This document shows, piece after piece, positions 35,401 through 47,500 of a stretch of DNA of 64,000 bases; positions within the stretch are counted from its first letter, which is position 1; the number at the start of each line of letters is the position of its first letter. The position numbers and the translations under genes were made by a program. The notes below the pieces were generated by a model. That model saw only the letters and a program-made list of their open reading frames with translations, was not told the origin of the DNA and ran no database searches. Source of the stretch: Zoroaster sp. YZ-2022. Taxonomy: Eukaryota > Echinodermata > Asteroidea > Forcipulatida > Zoroasteridae. The stretch is taken from contig CM055835.1 of NCBI GenBank assembly GCA_029582265.1, positions 7,431,500 through 7,495,499 on the forward strand, given 5' to 3'.

Positions 35401-38400
35401 CAACTAACAATGATGAAATAGTAATCATGATTTTGAACGGTTTATCATGTTTATACATTGTAATTCAGGCAGTCAAAGATGGCTTGGAGAAGGAGAAGGG
35501 TGAGGGTAGAGAGAGAGACAGACAATATGAGGTCAGTACATATAGTCAGGAGATGCCCGGTTTATTTGTTCTTACATTGTTAAAAACATACAAATTATTG
35601 TTTGCCATACACATGATGCCATATACAGTACCACTGTTCATGTAGGTTCTGTAAAACAATTGTTTGGGGATTTGGTTGTCTGATTTTGAAATCAGTCTAT
35701 TTTCTAACACTAGTTCTGCGCTTATTACCAAGTGATTCAGTTCAGTGAGCACACACTCCTCTCCCCCACTCCAAGGATCCCAGTTCACCGTTTCCCGCCT
35801 GCACACAACAACGCACTGATCCCCAGCATCCAGTGTTAGCTGAAATCCTCCAGCATTCTACTTGAGTAGCAGCATCTGCCAGAGTCCGGCATTCTCCAGA
35901 AGATGATCAGAGCATACTGATCACCAGTCACCAGTTCTTTTCAGAATTAATTACTACTCAAAAGAGAATTTTTCACATGGTGTCACCGCAAACAGTCTTT
36001 ACTTATCCTTTTCACCATGCGAAACTATAAATCTTACTTACTTGTGATATTTGCCATGTTCCAAGTTTGTGAATAAGAACACCAATTACATGGTATATTT
36101 CTCGCTCACACAATGTACATTTTATCACAATGTGCATCATGAGTGATGTTTATATTGTCAAACTTTGAACTCCATAAATAGTATAGACCACTTAACTTGT
36201 TTACACTTTACATGACCTTCAGAATACCACGGTGATTTCAAAAGTGTGTATTAACCAGTTCGCGTCGGAGGCCGTGTATACATGCAATTTATTTTGGACA
36301 GCGGATCGGAGAGCGTCTAAACACGCCACAGGATTCTCGGGAATATTTGTATAGATTCCCGGTCGACGTGGCAACGAGCCATAAGCATACGGTGGAAGAT
36401 GCGGTCTTCCCGGTCACGCTCTGGTGAGCACCATTGGTCGTGTTTGTGCGGTAAAAATAAACCCGCCACGGGGTTCGGAAAAACTTTTTTATTCCCGGTG
36501 CGAACTGGTTAATATGCAGAGTTTCAACATTTGTTTTAATTTTCAGATGAATAAGATTTGAGATGTAATGTTAGTGCCTTATTAACAATAAATCAAATAA
36601 AGAATTTTTATGCTGATATCTCACAAGACCAGATTGTTTCTTGTCACAGACCAGTGTACATTTTGAGGGCGGCGCAGTTTGACCATTGGGGCTCTTTTGT
36701 AAACATGTGATGTCATTAGTCACATTGCCTATTGTAACAACAAAATGAGACATATAACAATGAAGAGATATGTAGGAAACTAACTTTTGACAGTTTTGAG
36801 CTTATTTCCATGTGTTGTTAACAAGAAAATACTGAAAATGCATTCAGATTATTTGTCTTCATTCTAATTTCAAAATGGATCATCGGCTGATGATCCATTT
36901 CAGATTTGAATTTTTCTACATACATTTCTTGTTTTTGTTGAAAATTACATCTCGGGGTGTTTGATACTATTAACATCTCAAAAAACCAAGTAGGTTTTTA
37001 TATAATAAATCATTCATTTTTGTTGTTGTTGTTGTTGTTGTTGTTGATGTTGATGTTGTTGATAATCACCAATGGTAAACATCCCCTTTATTAAGGATTC
37101 TTCTCTGTTCAGAGTAAGTAGTGTATAGTGTCTAAATCATCTAGTGTTCATTTGTTTGTCTTTAATCAGGATGCATTCAAGGAGCAAGAGAGACGACTGA
37201 AAGATCTTGAGACTTCCTCAGAACACATGCAACAAGAGCTGAAGAACAAAGACAAAGACATCAAGGTATGGATCCATTGCTATTCATAAATAGTAGCCAA
37301 TCACAGTGCATATTCTCACTGTGCATTAGCTGCTTGAGGGCACGTGTTGTTAGATCACTGTTGATGGAATATCTCTAGCGATCATTAGCTAGCAGAAGTT
37401 TCACGCATACATAGTACCAGCTTCCAGGTACCAACAGCTTCTAATTTGGCCATGCTTTCGCTCATTTTAAGAGACCTTAAAACTCTGTCAAAGGATGTTT
37501 CAATGATTATGGACCATTTATGCACCTACATCTTGAAAACTTGGTAACTGGGATGTAATGATCAGGGCTTCCGAAACTGTAATGCATATGATGCAGAACA
37601 TCACAAACAATGATGTATTCCAAAGAGTAACCAATGCCAAGTATCTTGTGCTGAAGCTGGTGTCAAAATGAAGAACTGGCTAAGTTTAACTATCACGGGG
37701 GACGTGCAAGTCAGGGATTCTTATTAAGGAACCTAATGTCAAGTTTCAAGCGATCGTTGCACAGGTGAATTTGGAATTCCCGGATTTGCTTGAATCAGCC
37801 AGTTCACGGAAGGCATTAAGGGATTCTGTTAACGGCAAGTGTCAGAAGACACCTTCCAAACTAGGAATATAAATTTGGAAGGTCATTTTTTATTACACAA
37901 CAATTTTACACTGACACACAAAGGATTTAATTCACAATATTTTGTTAGGATACCGCACAAGCGCCCCATGGAGCCACAGTGGAACCGCAAGGGGCTAGGA
38001 ATGTCTTTGTGGAATGTTGCCAGTCGGCTGCACTGTCGCTGCATGACAGGATGTAATACTTGGCTTATTAGCATAACAAAATAGCCATCACAAAAGTGCA
38101 TCAAAAATGGGCCATACATGTAGCTTGAATCTTTCCACCACAAAGCACCGCAGGGCAAAGAGGAGCATGGCGCTTCATGGGGGTGCTTCATGGGGGCGCT
38201 TCATGGGGGCGCTTCATGGGGGCGCTACGGGACAAGGCATTGCGCCGATTCATTTATTTTTGGTGGCTTCCCTAACATATGTGCATAAAGTGTACACACA
38301 AAGTTTTCTTGAAACCAAAGTGGCTATCATCAAGACACAGGATGCAATTTCACCGCTAAATGGCTACAGTGTACACAGAGTGGATAACCATGACCATCCA

Positions 38401-41400
38401 CATCTAAAACAAACAAAATAAATAACCCAAGCACATGCATTCTTAAATATGCCATATGCTGGTGTATTGTAAAAATAAAAGTGTGACATAAAACACAATA
38501 AAGGGAGCCACTTTGCATCCGTCACGTTAGCAGTTTTTCTAATGGTTGTTATTTATTTTTAAGTACCTGAAACCGACCAAAAAGTGTTTCAACATGTGAA
38601 TGGACATGCAGGCTTATACTAGAACTAATTTGAGTTGATTTATTTTATTTATTTTTTTATTTATTTATTTTTTTACCCTCAACTTTCCATAAAAATTGGA
38701 CGGAAAAAGTTACCGCACTTTTCCGTCCATTTGTTGATAGAAATTTTAGGGTAATTAAAAAAATAATAGTAATAATCAACTCAAATAATCTTTAGGATAA
38801 GCATGCATGTCTGTTCAAATGTTGAAATTCTTTTTTGGTGGTTTCAGATATAATAAAAAAAAATTACAACCATTAGAAAAACTGCTAACGTGACGGTAGG
38901 AAAGTGGCCCCCTTTATTGTGTTTTATGTCGTGTGCACAGCATTATGGCAGCGACCAGTGAAGTGGTCTATGTTATTGTCATTCTTTTCCCATCATACTC
39001 ACAAATGTTACCTACACAAGCGTTTTATAAATGGATTGATTATGTATCCCAAGAGAGGATTGTTTCAAAGACTTAATAAATGTCAACATATCAGAGTAAT
39101 ATTTTGAATGTTTTAATTTTTCGTTTTATCTTTCAGGATTTACATAATTCACTCAGGAAAGCAGCACATGAAAAGAAGGTAGGAAAATCAGATACACCTT
39201 CCTTATTACACAAATTCCTATGTTTTTATGCACGTTTTATCTGCACACACTGAATAAGTAAAGTGGAGTTTAATAAATATTGTTTTTGGCCTCTTTGTAA
39301 GCACCTTTTGTGTACAATAAATGCTCTCACCAGCGTCAGTGAACGATTTCCACTATATCGCATCGCAAAATGCGATGTAATTTGGACAAGCTGCGATGCA
39401 ATTTCAAACAATACATCGCAAATTTGGCGATACAAATTGCGACAGATTTTTTCGCTATTGTGGTTTAATAATAAACATTTTTGAAATCATGTTCACAAAC
39501 CTTTCCCGAAATAACATTTACATGTATATTTCCGACCAAAAAATATCAAGGGATTCGTCCTGACTGGGTTTGTTTCCGTGTGTGTCAGACCACGCCGGGG
39601 GTACGTCCGTACGACGTACCGGTACGTGGTCAACGATGACTTCACAACGCGACGGTGTTGATGCAATAGTAAACACGTGCACTAGTTTTACCTATGTGCA
39701 TCCGTACATGCAACTTTATTTCCTAGCAATCCGTAGGGATTTTATCCGCAATGCCTTAAATTCTATGTGCATGCAATATTATTCTGTTGATGAATTAACT
39801 ACGGGCGAAATTCCCAAAATGGAAAACGCGCAACAACTGCCCATTTTTATTTTTGTATTTTATTTATTTATTTATTTTTTTTGGCTTTGCACGTGTTTAT
39901 TTTTTCTTCTCCTGAGTTTGGGGGTTGGAACATTGAGCAATTGAGCCACCCCCTATACACAATAGTACCGTGTGCAGTTCATACGATCACTACGGCCGTA
40001 TTCAAAGGAACTCTAGAAACGTTATTAACTTCGTTTTATAATAAACGTTTTTGAAAATTAACAAAATGAGCATTCATTTCTATATTTAGTGGTGAGATTT
40101 AGAATAAATTTGGCACACAATATGATGGCACTTTCAACCACGGTGAGACACTCATTTTCCTGACGAATTTTTAATAATCAAAATCAAGCTTGATCATACC
40201 ACAAAGTAACGTTACACTTGGTGAAATCACTTTGAAAAGCACCCGAACATGTCGCAGTCGGTAATTTGTTTTCGTGATATTGGCGTTTTAGCGATCGATT
40301 TAATAATGTAAACAAAAAAGAAAATGGACAGAGGACTAACTTTCATGAATGACTGCAATTTGGCGAAAATAATTAAGAAATTGGGCTAGAAGAAAGAAAC
40401 ACATGATTTTTTTTACCACCTGTGGCTCAATTTCTGGACACTAAAGATTATTATTTCTGGTAAAATTTGGACATTCATATTATGAACCAAACAACAGTAA
40501 AGCCTTGAAAAACAACACCTTTACCTATGCACACTACATATTGTAATTTTAAGCATTTTAAATTTGCTACACAAAATTCACAGATTGCTATACAAAAATT
40601 ATTTTGCTATGCAAATTCATTTTTTGCATCGCAGTTTTGCTATGCAAAATTTTTGAACGAAATCGTTCCCTGAGCGTGGTTATAAAAACAGGAATAAATC
40701 TTAAAGTGAGACTCTCAGCAAATATTAATAATTGACCTTTCTCCCATTTTGAGAGAGCTTTTGTGCTAAGAAAACTAAACAACATACGCTTTATTATCTA
40801 AACCCACAGTGAAATATTGTAGAGTCACTTTCTCCGAAGTCTTTTTTAACCAGTTCGCGTCAGAGGCCGTTTGCAATTTTTTTTTGGACAGCGGATCGGA
40901 GAGCATCTAAACACGCCACAGGATTCTCGGGAATATTTGTATAGATTCCCGGTCGACGTGGCAACGAGCCATAAGCATACGGTGGAAGACGCGGTCTCCC
41001 CGGTCACGCTCTGGTGAGCACCATTGGTCGTGTTTGTGCGGTAAAAATAAACCCGCCACGGCATTCGGAAAAACTTTTTTATTCCCGGTGCGAACTGGTT
41101 AACTCAAATTCAGAAAAGCTTAAGGTCCACTGGAGGACAAGAAATGTCCTCTCTAAAAATCGCTTTCCTGATTTCACCCTTCAGGCCTGTGATTTCTCAG
41201 GATTTTTCCTGATTTCAAGATTTCTTGACAAATCTCAAAGTTTTCTTGAAAGAAAAGAAGTAGCCACCAAGGAAAGAAAGAAGTAGCCTATATTGTGTCC
41301 AAACCTTTCGTTTCTTGTTTGTGGGAGTGTGGAGAGTCATCTAGACCAAAGGGAGACCCAGGCCCGCTACCCATTTTTTAGGATTGGTTACTTTTGTCAA

Positions 41401-41465
41401 ATCACCCCCCTGACTCTTGCAAAGTCATGCCATTAGTAAACAAAATTACCCAAATATTGTTCAAC

Positions 41466-41500
<35 letters not shown>

Positions 41501-44500
41501 TGTGGACATATAGCGCACGTATCCACCAACTAAGTGGTGCTCAAGGCGCATTATATCATTACCCCTGCTCATAAAGCTCATAATTAAAGGCTCATAAATC
41601 ATTCCTGAAACCATCTCAGCTCCCTGGGGAGTATACAGCTCAATTGCTGCCATTACAGCGCATATAGGGCTAATCAACCAACTCTGCCCTCACAGGTACC
41701 CATTTAACCCCTGGGTGGAGAGAAGCAATTATGGTTAAGTGTCTTGCTCAAGGACACAAGTGTCACGGCCGGGATTCGAACCCACATTCTGCTGCTAACA
41801 CCAGAACTTGAGTCCGGTAAGCTAGACCGCTCGGCCACGACACTCACATGCCATTAGTAAACAAAATTACCCAAATATTGTTCAACCATTGTGTAAATAA
41901 CACCCCAAATATTGGGGCTGTTGCACATGTAAATGTAAGAGGGCCATTTGTTTTTCTCCAGTGGACCTTCGGTTTTTCTGAAATCGAGACAAAATTTTAC
42001 TTATAACATAACCTCTCTAAAAATGATCAATTATTGATATTTGCTTAGATCACCTCTTTACTATCTAAAACCACATCACTGCATCATTGTAGAAATTGAC
42101 TCAAACTGAAACTTTGACCTAATGATCACTTTTCTTGCTAGGACTTGGAAAATGAAGTTGTGAACAAGGAGAGCGATATACAAACATTGGAGAGTAACAC
42201 AACGAAGAGAGATAAGGCTATACAAGGTCTAACAGAAGCCATACGAGCTAAAGATAAGGAAGTAAGCATAGGATCATGGGTACTATGGCTCTTCTTAGAT
42301 GGCAATATGTGTTCACATTAGATGGGAATGGTTTTTCACTATTTCAACGGCAATTTCAGCGAAGCGAACACAAATTCTTTAAAATGACACATTTCTCAAT
42401 GAAAAAACATTTCCGGAAATTGCAGGTAAAATGCAGGAGGATACATAATTTAAGAAACAAGAGATAACCCATATCCGCCTAACCATGTAAACACACAAAA
42501 GACTGTATGTGCCTAAGCCCCCGCACAGAGATACATTGTTTTTGCACACAATCAGAAAGATTCCTTATTTAGAGAATATTACAATCACTGACACAGACAC
42601 ATTATATACTGATGGAAAGAGGAGAACATGCACTTTATTATGATGTCAGACTTGTCTAATTTCATATCTATAATCATGAAATACAGTCATCGGAAAAACG
42701 TAGTAAATTGGAATTGGACAAAAACACGGTACGGAAAATCACGTAGGTCGGCATTTGTAGCGTTTTGCAGCTACGGGTTATCACGTAGATCGACGGATAT
42801 GGGTTAAATTAAGTAAGACTAAATGTGACCATCCACCACAAAGGGGCTGTAAAGTCGAAAATTTCACATTTGGAGGTTCATATATTTTTGGAAAGAGTAT
42901 ATCATAAGGTTTAAAATGATACCAAACACAAGTCATTCCTACATTCCTACGTGAAGTTATGGTGTATGAAAGTCATTACACTAATTACTTACACTTTCAT
43001 ATAAACTTCATATAAACTTACATTTTGTACAGATTTATGAACTCATTGCCCGAAAGAAAACGTGGTTTTCATGATTTTTGAAATTGAATTTAATTCTGAA
43101 TTTTTCAGAAGTAAAGGAGAATATTTCGAACTTTTCATTTCTAAAAAAATACCAAAATGGCCAACCGACTGATTTTTCATGCATTTCAAGCCGTACTGCT
43201 AAATCAACGTGTGCGACTTTACAGCCCGTTCGTGGTGGATGGTCACAAATTACAGAATCCAACCATCGCGTGATCCTCCAGCAGCCTACTTAAGCAGCAG
43301 CATCTCCCAGAGTCCGTCATTCTCCTGAGGACAATCAGAGCATACTGATCGAAACGAGTTGTAACCTCCAGTTCTTTTCAGAACTAATTACTACTCAATA
43401 GAGAATTTCACATGGTGTCACTGCAATTAGACTTACTTATCCTCTTCACCATGCAAAGCTACAAGTTTTACCTAATAAGAGTTAAATTATTTGCACATTT
43501 TTATTGTGGAAGTCAATTTACTGTAATACAAATTCAAAATGTTGTTGATCACACTATGAATAGCTTTACCCTGAAAATGCCCTGAAAATCTGTTTTACCG
43601 TGAAATAAATAGTTCACAGCAATTTCGTGACAACACAACACCGTGAAAATGCCATGAAATACTCTTGGAATTTCTTCGCAGTGAAAAAGTCGTGAAAACG
43701 ACATGAACCTCTTGTGGCAGTTTTGGGGCAGCTCATTAATTCTCAAGATCACCGTGAATTTGCCCTGAAATCACTGTGAACATTATTGCCAATATCTGAG
43801 AGGAAGAGACACCATGAAATTGCCGTGAAATCATGGTGAACTATTATTTCACAGCAAAACAGATTTTCAGGGTAAAGTTATTCATAGTGCCAGGCCCATG
43901 ATTTCTCAGGATTTTTCCTGATTTCAGGATTTTTCCTGATTTCAGGATTTTTTACAAATCTCTCTTTGCCTCAAAATTTTCTTGAAAGAAGAGAAGTAGC
44001 CACCAAGGAAAGTAGTAGCCTGTATTGTGTCCAAACCTCTAGTTTCTTGTTTGTGGGGATGTGGAGAGTCTGTAAATCCTCCTAAATTCAACATCCAGGA
44101 GGTTCAGGGGGCTTTGTCCTCTAGACCAAAGGGAGACCCAGGCATGCTTCACATTTTTCAGGATTTTTTACTTTTGTCAAATCACAGCCCTGGCATAGAG
44201 CTGTAACAAAAACAAGAAATTAATAAATAAGGAACTAGACTTTTGAAGTTATTCATTTCTGAGGGTTTCCATGGTTTCAGTTCTGCACTCATTTTGTAGT
44301 CATGTTGTATATAAAAAAAAATTAAACATCGAGAAGATTCAGAGGGCTTTGTTTTCTAGACCAAAGGGAGATCCAGCTGTTTACATTTTGGTTTTATTTG
44401 ATTCAGATTCATTTACTGTGTGACCAAGCTGATGAGCGTGAGAACACCCTCACTCAGGCTAGAGAAGCCATGCACAAAGCACAAAAGAATAAATATGAGG

Positions 44501-47500
44501 TACAGTATGTAATATTGTCTTCATGTATTAAATAAAACGGGAATAGAAGTTTGTCGTGCGGTCTTTACCACAGGTTAATGACTGGTATTGGGCGTGGTCC
44601 TTGACCTTCACCATGCACAAAACAGGTCATTAACCTGCGGTAAAGACCAGCTGGCGAACACACTGCTCTGATTTTGATATGCCATGTCTTTACCATCCGT
44701 TAATACATCCCCACGTGATTACGTTTTGTCCAATCAGATTTTCTAAACTGTCTTGGACATTTATGAATACAAATAAATACACGAGGAAAAAAGCATAATT
44801 TTGGTGAGCAGCATGTATGGCAGTGCACGGCCCAGTATTGTGCATTTCACCCATTGTCCGACAGCTCAAAGGATGATCACCCCCAGTAGCTACTGCAACT
44901 GTGGGACATTCTTTTTATGTTTTAGTTTTGTTTGTTTGGGGGGGGGACCTAATGGAATACCAGGAGCGAATGGAATTTATCCTAAATTGGACCACCTTGA
45001 TTGAAATCAAACATGGCTGTTCCTGTTGCATGTGTCATGCTTATTGCTAAGTATGTTGGCTAGGAGTGCACATACTTGTTGTTTGTTCTTGGTTACACTA
45101 GCTAGATATACATCACTGGTTTGCTCAGTGCATAGCTGATGGCTACAACATCAAGGGTAATGATAAGTTATGTTGGTTGTGCTTGTAGTATGTACATATG
45201 TGTATTGTAGAACACTGAATAAGTTGTAATGAATTAATGGTATTGATTTGGATGGCAGGGTATGGAGCAGTACCAAGCTGTAATGTCTGACATGGAGGGT
45301 AAGGTATCAGAGTTGAAGGCAATCCAACATAGTAAACAACTGGAGAATGAGGTAAGTTTAGAGAACAGGATGTAGGACGTGTTACATGTTGGCTGACAGA
45401 ATTGACTGGCTGACTAGCTAGCTGGCTGGCTGGTTGGTTGACATGCTGGTTGGTTGGTTGATTGACATGCTGGCTGGTTGGTTGGTTGGCATGCTGGCTG
45501 GTTGGTTGGTTGACATGCTGGCTGGTTGGTTGGTTGACATGCTGGCTGGTTGGTTGGTTGGCATGCTGGCTGGTTGGTTGGTTGGCATGCTGGCTGGTTG
45601 GTTGGTTGGCATGCTGGCTGGTTGGTTGGTTGGCATGCTGGCTGGTTGGTTGGTTGGCATGCTGGCTGGTTGGTTGGTTGGCATGCTGGCTGGTTGGTTG
45701 GTTGGCATGCTGGCTGGTTGGTTGGTTGGCATGCTGGCTGGCTGGTTGGTTGGTTGGCATGCTGGCTGGTTGGTTGGTTGACATGCTGGCTGGTTGGTTG
45801 GTTGGCATGCTGGCTGGTTGGTTGGTTGGCATGCTGGCTGGTTGGTTGGTTGGCATGCTGGCTGGTTGGTTGGTTGGCATGCTGGCTGGTTGGTTGGTTG
45901 GCATGCTGGCTGGTTGGTTGGTTGGCATGCTGGCTGGTTGGTTGGCATGCTGGCTGGTTGGTTGGTTGGCATGCTGGCTGGTTGGTTGGTTGGCATGCTG
46001 GCTGGTTGGTTGGTTGACATGCTGGCTGGATGGTTGGTTGGCATGCTGGCTGGTTGGTTGGTTGATTGACATGCTGGTTGGTTGGTTGGTTGACATGCCG
46101 GCTGGTTGGTTGGTTGGCATGCCGGCTGGTTGGTTGGTTGACATGCCGGCTGGTTGGTTGGTTGGCATGCTGGCTGGTTGGTTGGTTGACATGCTGGCTG
46201 GTTGGTTGGTTGGCATGCTGGCTGGTTGGTTGGTTGGCATGCTGGCTGGTTGGTTGGTTGGCATGCTGGCTGGTTGGTTGGTTGGCATGCTGGCTGGTTG
46301 GTTGGTTGGCATGCTGGCTGGTTGGTTGGTTGGCATGCTGGCTGGTTGGTTGGTTGGCATGCTGGCTGGCTGGTTGGTTGGCATGCTGGCTGGTTCGTTG
46401 GTTGGCATGCTGGCTGGCTGGTTGGTTGGCATGCTGGCTGGCTGGTTGGTTGGCATGCTGGCTGGTTGGTTGGTTGGCATGCTGGCTGGTTGGTTGGTTG
46501 GCATGCTGGCTGGCTGGTTGGTTGGCATGCTGGCTGGTTGGTTGGTTGGCATGCTGACTAGCTGGCCTGGCTAGCTTGCTGGCTAGTGTGCAGGCTGGCT
46601 GGCTGGCTAGCTAGCTGGTTGGCTAGCTGGTTGGCTAGCTGAAATGCTGGTTGGCTGACTGGCTGGCAGGCAGGCAGTTGGCTTGCTGGTGGGCTATATA
46701 CATGCATGGCTTAAAATGTTTCAAATTAACATATTTACAGTCAAACTCAAAGTAAATACATAATTACCAACTGGAAAATATAGATTTTTTGGGCCCAATT
46801 TCTGAATTTTCTCCAAAATGTGGCAAGAAGTCACATATTTAAGTGTAGTCTGATATTGCTATTGCAAATATACAGACTATTCATCAGAAAAATTGATAAA
46901 AACATTTACTTGTTGTTTTTCAGCGATTTCAGAAGAGCCTGAGTCGGAAACAACAAGAGCTGGATAGACTGAGGCATGATGGCAATGAGGCAGAACAACA
47001 TTTAAATGACCTTCTAGAACAGAGAGAACTGACAATCAAGGTTTGCTACTGACAGACATATCTTATATCCAATTGACTTCTTTCTGTCAATCATTTTCTG
47101 AAGAATTTCTATATATCCAAGAAATGAAATTGAACTATGAAGTCATGGAATATTAGGCCCAAAATAAAAAGTCTCTGTTTTCTGGTCATAGGTCAGCTTC
47201 AAAATTGGTGCAGTGGTGCACATTTTTTGTTTTTGTTTTGGGGGTAATCTTTTCTTTTTTTTTTTTTTTTTTTGCCAACCAGTGAAATACGTGATACATG
47301 TGTATGCGGTTATTGAAACCAGACCAAATTTCCCACACGCAAAGTATGATGGCTAAGAGAGGCCTCACAAATCGGGCAAACATTCATACCCCTGATGTGA
47401 AAAAGTCGTTTTAAACACAGCACAACAGAGTTCCATTTGATCCAGCAATTTTGGCTGCAATTGGACATCGTTTCATAGCCAAAACCAAAAGAAAACTAAC

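Noticed and set aside
45143..46574. Long ORFs (up to 469 codons) of MPTNQPAS or WLVGWLACWLVG repeats
   Set aside because: They are shadows of the 24-bp intronic minisatellite. Open frames exist on both strands, and exons 14 and 15 splice across it in phase.
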